A stretch of 64,000 nucleotides of DNA, from positions 184,001 to 248,000 of the forward strand of contig JASPKZ010004204.1 of NCBI GenBank assembly GCA_030220185.1, in the 5' to 3' direction. The notes under the pieces are model-generated. The model was given only the letters and a program-made list of their open reading frames with translations, searched no databases and had not been told where the DNA came from. Positions 33,219 through 44,019 of the stretch are shown here, piece by piece. This DNA comes from Diploptera punctata. Lineage: Eukaryota; Arthropoda; Insecta; Blattodea; Blaberidae. The translations under genes were made by a program, and so were the position numbers. The stretch's first letter is position 1. Every line of letters begins with the position of its first letter.

Positions 33219-33668
33219 GGAAAATGGAGATTATGAATATTTGAGAGAGATTATGAATATTTGAGAATAAAGTTTTTAGGAAAATGTTTGGACCAAAGAG
33301 AGATGAACAGACAGGTGAATGGAGAAGACTTGGGTGAATGGAGAAGACTTTTATAACAGTGAACTACACGGTCTTTATAGGAAGCCATATATAATAAGAA
33401 CAGTTAAGTTTCTTAGACTGTGATGGACAGGACATATGGCACGATTGGGAAATGAAAGACGTGCATCGAAGCTTCTTGTAGGAAAACCAAACGCCCAGTT
33501 GGTTGACCAAGAATGAGGTGGGAGAATAGCATTGACCATGTTTTGAGGGATGTAGATTATACAGGGAATTATTGGAAAGCATTAACTCAGGATAGGGTTA
33601 TATAGAGAGCTTATGTCCGCGCAGCCATGAACCCACGGGTTCGATAGTGCCAGTGAGTTAGTTAGTTA
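33219..33668 (+). mobile_element. LINE-A 3' end with two short internal tandem duplications
   Basis: Decayed plus-strand tail. Two local duplications are visible: ggagattatgaatatttgag repeated at about 33226-33270, and ggtgaatggagaagactt repeated at about 33314-33350. A SHGLVDQE-like frameshift region precedes the 'ERYVRAAMN...' terminus and the gagttagttagtta tail. Confidence 0.88.
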
Positions 33669-33669
33669 T

Positions 33670-34246
33670 CATGGAAGTTATAATGAAGTCGCCATGAAGA
33701 CCTTGTATCATGAATCGTGCAAGTAATTTACAAATTCATGTATGTAGGAGAATAACTTTACGTATCATCCTGTTGAAAAATTAAGCTTCATTTTGCATGT
33801 GTCTGTAGTAGCGTTGTTTGTTAGAATAATGACAATCGCCATGAATACACAGCATGTCACGGTTAATGCATAATACCGAAACAAGAAGTTGAGACATGGT
33901 ACCAACTGTGCGTTTTCACTCTGTCTGCAGCCTCTAAAATATTTTAAATCTTAATTCTCGCTGGTTAATCTCTTTCCGTCTAACATTGCATTCTATATGA
34001 ATAATGCAAAACTTTTTTGCTCTTCCATGTGTGTGCTTTGTTTTAAACTTTAGGGTAGATTCATCCATAATTGACAGTTTATAGCTTTTCCAACTTGAGA
34101 GTATTAAAAGGTACTTTACAATAGCGTGTATTGAATAATACAACGATTTTATGGCGCACGTATATGAAATATATTTGTAGGGTAAATGTGCTAATAATTG
34201 ACATTTTTACACGTCTGAATTAAAGCAGTTAAATAACATTTTGAAA

Positions 34247-34282
<36 letters not shown>

Positions 34283-34490
34283 ATATATTGGTTTAATACT
34301 ATGGACTCAAATAAAATATCAAATTTAAGTACTTAAAATATTTAATACATGTAAGAATTTACATCTAATGTGGATCTATTTTTCCGAAATCCTTGTTGTT
34401 CTTTAATATGGATTAGTGTTTTGATCCGAGGCTTGATCCTTGGGACTGCGAGCAATGTATAACATACACCTTGAAGTGGGTTGTTAGCTA
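33670..34490. other. No gene; (TA)n at 34247-34280
   Basis: A+T-rich spacer containing one TA microsatellite. The minus-strand frame 33934-34143 is not recognisable. Confidence 0.55.
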
Positions 34491-34730
34491 CTCAAGACAT
34501 AACCAAATTTATTACAGATAGACGAAATATTGGAAAGGTCGTATAGAAAGAATGGAAGGCAACCGACTTGTAAAAAGAGCTAAAGAAGATAGACCGATGG
34601 ATGGGAGAAGAACAAGAGGAAGATCAGCCAAGAGATGGATAGACAGTGAATGCACATCCAATACGTCTTCCTTAGAAGAGTGATTATGGAAAGAAACAGG
34701 ATGAATATCCTGCAAATTATGAATAATAAG
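34491..34730 (+). mobile_element. LINE-B 3' end, copy 2
   Basis: Nucleotide match to 6980-7215: caagacataaccaaatttat, agagctaaagaagatagacc, agatcagccaagagatggat and gtgaatgcacatccaatacg. Frames are broken and the AAG tail is short. Confidence 0.85.
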
Positions 34731-34900
34731 AAGGATAATTTACAGTTCCACTTAAAACTTTAAAATATCGTCATGTAGCAGAGACTCCAGACATTAATTA
34801 TCAACTACCGTATTGTTTTTCTAAAGTATACTTCTCTATAAACGTAATTTTTGCATTTATCGGTGTGTGTATGTGTGTTTGTAAAATAATATGTAAAAGA

Positions 34901-35228
34901 GCCTGCTATTGGGTGCTTTCACTCTGGTTTCCTACTTAGAGTTTCCAAGCCCCTCTTATATTTTCAATATGTCGCCACATGTCCTATCACAGTCTACGTT
35001 AATTAGCTGTCCGTACCACTTTTACATATTTTAGAGTAGCACGCTCTTGTAGGAAAACCTGAGTGAATTCGTCCAGTAGATAGGCTAATCGTTAGAATAT
35101 AATGAGAGAAAACATTAATTATACAGGGGATGATTGGAAAACATTACCACAGTATATGGATGTATGGACAGCTGATGTCCGCTATGCCAAGAACTTACGA
35201 GTTGTTAGTGCCAGTGAATTAGCTAATT
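34901..35228. mobile_element. Two opposed LINE-A tail pieces (possible 5' inversion)
   Basis: 34901-35025 is LINE-A tail in reverse (rc includes gtaggaaaccagagtg). 35037-35228 is the tail in forward orientation (cttgtaggaaaacctgagtg, ttatacaggggatgattgga, gttagtgccagtgaatta). The pieces overlap slightly in element coordinates, as in twin priming with a small duplication. Two separate old insertions cannot be excluded. Confidence 0.7.
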
Positions 35229-35387
35229 ATTTGATCAAATTTTACAATTCATATCCGAAAGAGCAAGTCAATATATCGACTGGAAAGATATGGACTAATG
35301 TAAAATCGTTAAATTACCATTTAGTCTAGTATACAGTTTAGAAGATAGTGATTATAACCATAGAAATTCTCTAATTCTTAACTACCT

Positions 35388-35837
35388 CACTGGCACTATC
35401 GAACCCCATAGGTTCATGGCCGCACGGACATAAACTCTCCATATATCCCTATCCTGAGCTAATGATTTCCAATCATTCCCTGTATAATCTACTTCCCTCA
35501 AATCATAGTTAATGTAATTCCCCCCTCATTCTTGGTTTACCAATTGGGCATTTTCCCTCTGGTTTTCCTACAAGAAGCTTCCAAGCATATATTTCATTCC
35601 CCAATCATGCCACATGTCCTACCCATCTTAGTCTATGAGACTTAACTGTTCTTATTATATCTGGCTTCCTATGAAGACATGTAGTTCACTGTTATGTAGT
35701 CTTCTCCATTCACTTGTTTGTTCATCTCTCTATGGTCCAACATTTTTTTCTAAGAACTTTATTCTCAAATACTCATATTCTCCTCACCTCTCTTAAAGTA
35801 AGAGTCAATGCTTCGCATCCATATAACATAACAGGTA
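35388..35837 (-). mobile_element. LINE-A 3' end
   Basis: Minus-strand tail from the terminus (gttcatggccgcacggacat) to the ILPVILYGC region (ataacataacaggtagc). Scattered frameshifts; the tetranucleotide tail is degraded. Confidence 0.9.
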
Positions 35838-36210
35838 GCTACTACTTATGTCTCTAAAATGTAAATAATTCTCAAAACGAATATGTATCTAATATTTGTA
35901 AAATGTTCATCAGTGAGTATCATTTTGTGACTTTGAAATAGTCTTTATGGAATTAATGATTTATTAAACTGAATGTATGTTAAATTTTTATAACATGTGT
36001 CATTCGTTTTGCACTTTAAAGAATATAAAAATCATCCATATTCGAATTAATCCCTGGTTTCTTAAATTGAATAAAACGTATCTAATTTTTGTAAAATATA
36101 AAAATAGTATTGCTCTTTTTAAATTTAAAAATCGTCCTTATGGAGGTTAAAGAATTGTTCATTAAATTAAATGCGTGTCTATTTTTTTTCTAAAAGTGGT
36201 CACTTTTTTA

Positions 36211-37659
36211 TACTTATACAAATGTGTCCAAGTGGCACAAAGAGTAGGGTGCGTGTAGGCAAACAGTTTTCGAATACTTTTGAAATCCACAATGGGTTGA
36301 AGCAAGGAGATGCACTATCTTCTCTACTATTTAATTTTGTACTACAGCATGCCATCAAATCTTTAGAGGATGAATAAGGCCTACAACTCATTGGTATTAA
36401 TAAACTGTTAGTTTATGCTGATGATGTAGTACTATTGGGCGATACCTAGGACATACTAAAGGCCAACACGCACACACTATTGAGTAACACTAAGCAATTG
36501 GGACTGGAAGTAAATATCAATAAAACTAAATATATGGTCACATTATACACATTATTTAATGTATATGGACAGCTAATGAAAACAGAGGAAAATTTTGAGG
36601 AAGTGACTGAATTCAAATACCTGGAAACAATAATCACATATAGGACTGAGATGCATAAAAAATTAAAGATAGGCTCATTATGGAAATGCGTGCTATTATG
36701 CATTATAGGGACTCTTGACGTCCCAACCCCTTTCAAAAAACGCATCATAATCATCATCAACAAAAAGGATTAAGCCCAATTGCCTGTTCCGATCTCATTA
36801 TAGGTCGAATTGGTCCTTCCATCTCTTCAATGGTCTTCCCAACAAACTTCTTCCTTTTTGTTTATAATTATACATTCTTCTTGGTATGCGCTGTTCATTC
36901 ATTCGTAATACGTGTTGAAGGTAAGTATTTTGATAGTATTTTATTCTTTCACAGAGATTAAATATATTAAGTTGTGTTCTTATATCTTCGTTTTTCTTTT
37001 TATCGGTCCTTTCGTATCCTGCTATTGCTCTGAACATCTTCATTTCAGCAGCCTCTATTTGTTTGCCATCTGCCTTTGTTAATGTCCAGCTTTCACACCC
37101 ATAGATAAGAGATGGAACTGCCAATACTTTGTAAAATTTTAAAATAGTTTCTTTTCTAGTGTTATTCAATAAAAACGCTAAACTAAAAATATATAAAACT
37201 ATTATTCTACCAGTTATATGGATGCGAAACATGGACTCTTACTTTAAGGGAGGAAACGAGATTACCAGTTGAGAATAAAGTTCTTAGGACATTGTTTGGA
37301 CCGAAGAGAGATGAACAGACAGGTGAATGGAGAAGACTATACATGAGAGTGAATTACATGATTTTTTGTATGAAGCGAATTGTAATAAGAAAAGTTAAGT
37401 CTTGTAGACTGCGATGGGCAGGGCATGTGGTACGAATGGGGAATGAAATACATGCATGGAAGCTTCTTGTATGAATACCAGAGAGGAAAACGCCCAGTTA
37501 GTAGACCAAGAATGATGTGGGAGAATAACATTAATTATGATTTGAGGGAAGTAGATTATACAGGAAACGATTTCAAAACATTAGCTCAGGATAGGGATGT
37601 ATGAAGATCTTATATCTGCGCGGCCATGAACCTACGGGTTCGATAGTGCCAGTGACTTA
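36211..37659 (+). mobile_element. LINE-A (RT to 3' end), split by an inverted LINE-G
   Basis: ORF2 remnant entering after the FVDFKKAYD region. RVRVGKQFSNTFEIHNGLKQ, GDALSSLLFNFVLQHAIKSL and YADDVVLLG (YADD at 36414-36425) are followed by LGLEVNINKTKYMVT and EVTEFKYLETIITYRTEMH. LINE-G occupies 36744-37170. ILPVIWMRNMDS (frameshifted) and the usual tail follow. Stops occur at 36375 and 36449. A flanking duplication of about 29 bp (36177-36206 and 37660-37688, a few mismatches, beginning gtctattttttt) is the likely TSD. Confidence 0.9.
36744..37170 (-). mobile_element. LINE-G inserted in LINE-A, 8-bp TSD
   Basis: Minus-strand open frame ILKFYKVLAVPSLIYGCESW, KQIEAAEMKMFRAIAGYERT, LCERIKYYQNTYLQHVLRMN and RRMYNYKQKGRSLLGRPLKR, ending KDQFDL. 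TSD aaaaacgc at 36736-36743 and 37171-37178. The tail is (GAT)n-like. The 5' boundary is the same nucleotide as in the 22781 copy. Confidence 0.93.
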
Positions 37660-37799
37660 GTCTATTTTTTCTAAATGTGGTCACTTTATAGTAGTAAATA
37701 TATCATTTTATTTAATGACACTCTTTTTAAACTTAGAACTTCGTTGTTGCAATTTAAACAGGGTAAGAAAGGGGCAACTGACTTCACTTAGAGACCAGT

Positions 37800-37972
37800 T
37801 AATTTAAACTCGAGATTCTTTAAAGTGTCGTGAATTTTCGAAAGGGGATCTGCGGATTTATTTCCCATTTGTCGGAAACCTCATTCAGGTTTTTTATGTC
37901 CTATAAAAATCGAGGCTTGAACCCTCGATCTTCGAACAAGGTAGCAACTAGTCCACCAGACTTTCTGAATTC
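37800..37972 (-). mobile_element. tRNA-derived SINE, decayed (SINE-2-like)
   Basis: On the minus strand: tggtggactagttgctacct (A-box context), gagggttcaagcctcgat (B box), then cctgaatgaggtttcc. The tail was not identified. Confidence 0.65.
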
Positions 37973-37974
37973 AG

Positions 37975-38480
37975 AATAGGACCTGTTAGAAATATCTATT
38001 ATATTAATAAATTAATTTCTCTTTGGTTTTTACCAACTGCATGCATTGTGAATATTTCGCTTATAAAGAGAACAAAATATATAACACGAGGTGATATGTC
38101 GGAAAACTTTTTTATTTGCATTCCTCTGAGGTATGCCCAGAGGCTTACTTTCTACACGCTAGTTTGTTTTGTTAAGAGTTATCATGTAAAATTCAATCGT
38201 GCTTTTGTGAGCTTGATTGACAGCTTTGCAAGCAATTATTTAAATTGTAAAAAACTGAAGTCTACTTAAGAAATAATTCTACATTTAGCAGGCCTACTTA
38301 CTTAAGATTAGAAAAGGGAATTAACAATCAATGTGTGTACAAGATTAGTAATTTATCAGACATAAAATTGTTTATGGAAGCTAAATTTTGTTGGGGAACC
38401 TGGATGACACTTCCACGCTCTTCATGTAGATAGGTAGTGTTTTTTTAACGATTCTACTTAAGAGCTCTTGCCATTAAAGT
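37975..38480. other. No gene recognised
   Basis: A+T-rich spacer. The 73-codon frame at 38048-38269 has no motif. Confidence 0.5.
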
Positions 38481-38489
38481 TGCAGAATG

Positions 38490-38725
38490 TGAATCTAGAT
38501 GTCAAAAGACGACAATTTTGGGTCTCAATCCTACTGTTTTAGGCTTGATGTTTTGTTACGTACCGTAAATCTTCATCACGATACTCACAGCTTAACTCTT
38601 CTTCCGAACAAAGCTATAGGGTATTCATATTTTTTTCGGTCTGAAGAATTCCATCTACCTCGTCCGGGTAAGGATCTACGAACCTCGAAATTAGAATCAA
38701 GCAAGATAATCACTGAATAGGTTGC
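38490..38725 (-). mobile_element. Possible SINE-2-like remnant
   Basis: Weak resemblance to the SINE remnant at 48128-48322 (shared ttaggcttgatgtt near the left end; GC-richer core at 38660-38690). No clear A or B box. Confidence 0.3.
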
Positions 38726-38754
38726 CGTCATAGAAAATCATAATATAATGAAAA

Positions 38755-39135
38755 AGGTCATGAGTCTTCTTCTCCTTCTTCTACTACAAGGTTTAGGCTA
38801 TGCAGCCTGTTCCGGTGAAGTTAAAAGTGGAGTCCATCTTCTACGTGGTCGGCCAACATCTTTTGTTCCTCTGGGATTATACAGGAAGGTTCTTTTTGGT
38901 ATTCTTTCGTTGTTCATTCTTATTAAGTGTTCTGTCCATTTCTTATTATTTTCACAGATTTTATCTTCAATTTTATATATATTTAATTCTTCTCGTATAG
39001 TTTCATTTCTTATTATATCCGCTCTTGTGCATCCTTTCACATTACGTAAAAATAGCATTTCCGCAGTCTGTATCCTGCTTTTATCCCTTGATTTCATTAT
39101 CCAATTTTCACTTCCATACAACAACAAATGAATAC
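38755..39135 (-). mobile_element. LINE-F 3' end
   Basis: Minus-strand open frame of 109 codons: MLLYGSENWIMKSRDKSRIQ, TAEMLFLRNVKGCTRADIIR, EDKICENNKKWTEHLIRMNN and DVGRPRRRWT. Tail (GAA)n-like. Frame closely related in layout to LINE-H tails (VKGCTR in both). Confidence 0.85.
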
Positions 39136-39204
39136 ATAATAATAGTGACGTAATTCCTCAACCTTAACTTCAGAATTCGTAATTAGATTTCAACACTTCT
39201 TGTA

Positions 39205-39596
39205 CCTATACTGATAAAATTCATATTACAATTGCGTTGAGGTTAAGTAGTCATAAAGTAAAATGTTAAAATGCATGTTGGTAGATACCGTCGTCCTCAA
39301 CTAGGTTAAAAATTAAAAAAAAAACTTACGAACTGCAGGCCTTTGGGAAATACGCTTCCATCATCAGCAGCATAAATATGTTACTAACTCTTGATGCTAT
39401 TTGGCGACGCTTTTGACATTAGCGGCCTTCCAGTGTCATCAGTAGTAACTGACTCATACTTATTCTGCTGATGATGCAAGCCTATTTCCGAAAGGGCTGC
39501 AGTTTTTAAATAAAAAAAAATTAACCTAGTTGAGGACGACGATATCTACCAGGTATATATTTTAATATTTTACTTTATTCTTGTATCAATTAGTTC
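39205..39596. mobile_element. Foldback element FB-1, copy 2
   Basis: Outer segment 39205-39253 (gataaaattcatattacaat, gcgttgaggttaa). Arms 39254-39310 and 39521-39579 (gtagataccgtcgtcctcaa against its inverted partner). A second inner inverted pair is ctgcaggcctttgggaaat / atttccgaaagggctgcag, each next to catcatcagcag or ctgctgatgatg. Non-coding. Confidence 0.85.
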
Positions 39597-39759
39597 CCAG
39601 GTGTCCTCACGAATCTAGATGAATGAGTTCCCAAATAATATAAGCATGCATAAGAAACAATTATAAGGTATAGCTAGAAAATCAACTTGAGATACCGGCT
39701 ACTTACCGTTGTAACATGGGTCTAGAAGTGATCTTTAGGCAATTAAATGTCTATCGACA

Positions 39760-39925
39760 ATGTCATCATCATCATCAAGGATTAGACTTGCTGGTCTGTT
39801 CCGATCCCATGTCAGAATTGATCTGTCCATCTTTTACTGGGTCTTCCAACATTTCTTCATTCGGAATTCTATTGTTATCCATTCTGTTGATTGGTCCATC
39901 CATTTATCTCTATATCTACAATTTT
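39760..39925 (-). mobile_element. LINE-G-like 3' end, short
   Basis: Minus strand: NRMDNNRIPNEEMLEDPVKD, GQINSDMGSEQTSKS and then a (GAT)n tail (39764-39777 on the plus strand). Only the last ~55 codons remain. Confidence 0.65.
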
Positions 39926-40044
39926 AAAGGTAAATAAAAGAATCTGGAAAGTAGAATACTGAACAGTAAAGTTAGATTTCTAAAATGACAGTTTTATTCT
40001 AGAACTGATGTCCTTACGGTCTTATCCCTATCAGTTTAAATACA

Positions 40045-40134
<90 letters not shown>
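40045..40134. repeat. (ATT)n microsatellite
   Basis: Uninterrupted trinucleotide run of about 30 units. Confidence 0.97.
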
Positions 40135-40135
<1 letters not shown>

Positions 40136-40139
40136 GTCA

Positions 40140-40515
40140 TGATTAAACAAGTCATAAAAATGAAATAAGAGTTTTCGATGTTGTGCGATATTAAAATATA
40201 TCATATTCTCTTAGGGCCTATTACTTTAAATTGAAATACTATCACCTATTGTATATCACGGAAACTAGAACTAAGAACAAAATTCGTTGTCACATTCGTT
40301 TTTCTCAACCAAAAATTAGTAATAATAGACTTATGGTCTATAGGAAACATTTTTTGGCTAATATTATTAGAGCTCTAAAATTTAATATCAATTTGCAATT
40401 ATTTAGAATCTGTATTATAATTTTTTTTCAATTAATAGGTGTTAACTAAACGAACTGTGCTAAGGGAAGTGAGATTTGAAAAAAAATGGAAACAATAAAT
40501 AATTTTAGTCCTACT
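40140..40515. other. No gene recognised
   Basis: A+T-rich; the 72-codon frame at 40231-40449 has no motif. Confidence 0.5.
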
Positions 40516-40806
40516 TACCTTTTTTTACGGGTCAGAAAATTGTATTCTAATACGGCTCAGGGAAAGAGAATTGAAGCAGCAGAGACAAAATTACTTAGAC
40601 CGCTGGCAGGATGCACTCTCGTTGACAACAAAATAAACAAATATATTCGTCAGGAATTACACATTTCAGATATGTTTTAAATAACTGACGAATACAGATC
40701 AAATTTTTATTCGCATTTACAACGAATTCAACCAAGATTAATTCCATTATAACCATGCAAGTGTACAGACCACAGGATAAGAGAAGAATTGGAAGACCTA
40801 AAAACA

Positions 40807-41429
40807 GTTAAGTCTCGTAGACTGCGATGGGCAGGACATGTAGCACGAATGGGGAATGAAAGGCGTGCATGGAAGCTTCTTGCAGGAAAACCAGAGGGAA
40901 AACGCCCAGTTGGTAGACCAAGAATGAGATGGGAGAATAACATTAACTATGATTTCCGATTCCGATTGAGGGTCTTTCAACTTTTCAGCGGTTGCCCTTT
41001 TACCAGCCGGCTGCTGGCCCTTCACATCCACATGTGTCAATCACAGAGGTAGATGATCAACAGCCAGTGTAGGGGTGATATGTGGTTAGCATGTCGAGTC
41101 TCCCAGCCGTTATAGCTGGTTCCTCAACCTGGAGCCGCTACTTATTGCAGCTACCCAATTGCCTCACGATTCTGGGTGGGCACCGGTCCCATACTGGCCG
41201 AAATACCATGAGAAAATGTCTTCCCCCATGGAGACTCGAACCAGCTCTGCGCCAAGGCTTCCTACCTTAACCGCTCGGCTACGACGCGGGACAACTATGA
41301 TTTGAGGGAAGTAAATTATACAGGGGATGGTTGGAAAACATTGGCTCAGTATAGGGATGTACGGAGAGCGTATGTCCGTGCGGCCATGAACTTACTAGTT
41401 CGATAGTGCCAGTGAGTTAGTTAGTTAGT
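40807..41429 (+). mobile_element. LINE-A 3' end, itself split by SINE-3
   Basis: Begins gttaagtctcgtagactgcg; open frame RRLRWAGHVARMGNERRAWK, GRPRMRWENNINYD. It is interrupted by SINE-3 (40956-41292) and resumes gagggaagtaaattatacag to the terminus and (GTTA)n tail. Confidence 0.93.
40956..41292 (-). mobile_element. SINE-3 with 11-bp TSD, nested in LINE-A
   Basis: Minus-strand head tcccgcgtcgtagccgagcg; A box tagccgagcgg (rc of 41271-41281); B box ggttcgagtct (rc of 41232-41242). Body: gaccggtgcccacccagaat, tagcggctccaggttgagg and cacatgtggatgtgaagg. TSD aactatgattt at 40945-40955 and 41293-41303. Other copies: 56373-56715 (+) and 43028-43320 (-). Confidence 0.95.
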
Positions 41430-41880
41430 TAAAAACATTTGGAAAGAGCAGATGTAAATTCTGGAGGTGGAAAGGATCAGATGATCGAAAGCATGAAGCC
41501 TGTGATGATAAATTTTGAATTTCGAAATTATGTAATTAAATCCCTTCCACAGCCCCTACATGATACATTTTCAGACGCGGCAGCTTTCTTCTAAATTAAT
41601 AAGTTTTGTGTCCTTCATAATGATAATATACTAAACTGCAACCGTTTTATAGTTTTACGGGGATCGATTAATTATTTCACTAATGTGAGAGTGCTGCTTA
41701 TAAAAATTATCCCACGAGTATTTTCTCAGAATCTATTCGCAGCGGAAGGATAAAACATTAGTAGATCATTTATGAAAGCTTTGTATCTAATTTAACAAAG
41801 GGATTATTGATTCATTTTTCACTCTGCAAATGCATTTATTCCTAGAAACATGCATTTTCGCTACATTGTCAACATTATGT

Positions 41881-41909
41881 ATGTATGTATATATATATAT
41901 ATATATATA
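41881..41909. repeat. (GTAT)/(TA) microsatellite
   Basis: Short mixed tetranucleotide/dinucleotide run. Confidence 0.85.
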
Positions 41910-41993
41910 AACTCTTCTAAATAAATAATTTTATTACATTTTGCGAAAGAGTTTGTTACGTATGCCTTGAATTTTTTAAGGCAAATCCTTTAG

Positions 41994-42602
41994 TAGTAGT
42001 AGTAGTAGTAGTAGGACTTTATTAGACAAAAAGTAAGATATTTACAATATTATTTACAAATATGGGTCGCACGGGCAGTAAGCCGTACGTGCTGTTGACA
42101 GTCCGTTACAATAAAGTAATAATTGGTACTAGTGTAAAGAAAAATAAACAACAAAAAAAGCAATAACATTACAATTACATAAAGAAAACACAATAATATT
42201 ACAATTGAATAATAACACAATAGCATTATACACTAATTAATGTATATATAATTGTTAAGAATTAATGGTATTGCATTTTGATAACATATATTTATTCATG
42301 AATGAGTATTGTCCTTATTTTCCGCGTTTTGTCCAGAAATTTACCGAGGTTTATCCAATTTTCTGGATTTTACCAATAACTCGTAGCATGCCAATCTTTC
42401 CCGATTTGAATTTAGAAATCTTTCCGGTAATAAAACGACGTCTCCAATATTCTAAATCATTACATTTTCCTAATATATGTATCTCATTTTCAAAGTCCCC
42501 GCAAACATTGGACATATTCGCATATCGTGATCGTCGCTTAATTTTCGAAATTTCCATGCCCCTAGCCTCAAAACCCAGCAAGCCCTGGATCTCTCCTTAA
42601 CA
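41994..42602 (-). mobile_element. LINE-J 3' end, second copy
   Basis: The minus-strand coding remnant at 42581-42351 includes VCGDFENEIHILGKCNDLEY, a C...H...C zinc-finger-like C-terminus, then KSGKIGMLRVIGKIQKI. The 3' UTR (rc of 42061-42110) contains cggactgtcaacagcacgta and ggcttactgcccgtgcgacc. It ends in a (CTA)n tail (rc of 41994-42014). Same 3' UTR as 24572-24830. Confidence 0.88.
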
Positions 42603-42604
42603 TC

Positions 42605-43025
42605 CTAGGTTGAGTATTATAGATGTTACGTTTGTCTCTAATTTTCGGACATTCGGGCACATAAAATTAACTTGTACATAAATAATGTGAGACGATCTTT
42701 CTACAAAGCCGAACGAAAAGCGGGAATTTGTTAGGCGAAGGTGAACACTCCACTGGAATAAAAATAATGGACGGTTATCCGGGATACTTAAATCATGTTA
42801 ATGTAAATAAAATATCGAAATTAGATATGGAAATACTTCCGATGTTATCTTCTTTATTAGCGGCATTTCAATACATATTTACAATAGGGTCTACTTATAT
42901 CTGAATAATAGTAAATTTACAAAGAAATATGAACATAAATTTAAAATACTTTGTCATAAACAACACAGTCATAAGTCATCAAGCAAAATTCTAACTCACT
43001 TGTGCGACATATCTAAAAGTTTATT
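42605..43025. other. No gene recognised
   Basis: A+T-rich spacer; no repeat partner seen. Confidence 0.5.
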
Positions 43026-43027
43026 GG

Positions 43028-43320
43028 TCTACCACCCGACTACTGGCTTCACATCCCACATGTCATTTATAGAGGTGGAAGATCATCCAGCCTGTAGAGA
43101 TATGATATATGGTCAGAAGATGAAGTCTGCCAGCCGTTATAGCTGTTCTTTTTCAACCTGAAACCGCCACTTATTGTAAAGACGTCCAAATTCCTCACAA
43201 TACCGAATGCACCCCGAATACATAATGACCGAAATTCCATGATAAAAGTTTTCCCCTTTAGCACTGAAACCAGCGCATGTTCTATAGCTCCCGTCAAGAC
43301 CCGAAGCCTTAAACAAACAA
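43028..43320 (-). mobile_element. SINE-3, decayed copy
   Basis: Minus-strand match to SINE-3: ggaatttcggtcattatgta, agtggcggtttcaggttg, aacggctggcagacttc and gtgggatgtgaagccagtag. The A/B-box end (near 43310) is degraded (gaagccttaaa on the plus side). Confidence 0.78.
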
Positions 43321-43529
43321 AATTATATGCCTATTAATTTGTGAATGTTCAATCGGTACATGACAGTACAAAACTGATGTATATGACGAGCCATTAATCA
43401 GTGCAAATCTTAGATAAACCCTTGTCTTACTATAAGTAACCTCGTTTACTGCGCATGGATAATACTATAATCGGAGTTCATGGTGACGAGGCATGTAAAA
43501 ACCTGAACCTGGATATTCGAATTACAATG

Positions 43530-44017
43530 ACTATTTAACTCATAGATCGATAATTTTGCGTCTTCCCATTGATAATCTTGCCTCTTCCTATTGATAATTT
43601 TGCCTCTTCCTTTTCGTAATGAGAGATATCTCCACAAATTAACTTCTTAGACAAGGATATCGTTTCAACAATGTACGATCGATAAGGTACAGCAAAAAAT
43701 ATCAAAAGAAAACAACTTAAAAATTATCAAAGAAAGCTTAGTTCTGTTGCTCTAAAAATGTATTAAATAATGAATCTGCATTATTGTTAATAGTTATTTC
43801 TCATTCAGTCATCTGTTACTGATTTTTCCCAAGCCCAAAGAGATTTAACACTAAAGATATGCTATTTATAACTATACAGCCGGCTTATAAATCTCCCGGA
43901 AGTAAGATCGGAATACATAACCTCACATTAGGTAAATATTAAACATTATATTTATTTTTAGCTTCTGATTCGCTAAAATCCAACGCGAGGTTGAGTTTTT
44001 CATTAGACAAAATCATG
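43530..44017. repeat. Dispersed repeat R1, copy 2 (without SINE)
   Basis: Matches 1031-1478 plus 1857-2102. At the point where copy 1 carries the SINE it reads straight through as ttaaataatgaatctgcatt, an unoccupied site. It has one partial minisatellite unit (cgtaatgagagatatctcc). Confidence 0.8.
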
Positions 44018-44019
44018 TG

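Larger units (their letters stand above)
35884..37740. repeat. Degenerate ~98-bp tandem repeat, about four units, hosting a LINE-A
   Basis: Units begin gtatctaatttttgtaaaat, then ...aatcrtccttatgga and a ...ttaaattgaatg-like end, at about 35884, 35978, 36078 and 36176. The last unit is split by the LINE-A at 36211-37659. Similarity between units is weak and the period varies. Confidence 0.4.
40520..41515 (+). mobile_element. LINE-I 3' end, split by LINE-A
   Basis: Left part: a decayed YGSE-like region, then RELKQQ.../IEAAETKLLRPLAGCTLVDN, INKYIRQELHISDMF and a shifted YRSN...HLQRIQPRLIPL, KRRIGRP (40797). After the LINE-A (40807-41429) it resumes with KHLERADVNSGGGKDQ-like codons. TSD taaaaaca at 40799-40806 and 41430-41437. 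The frame is broken in several places. Confidence 0.8.
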
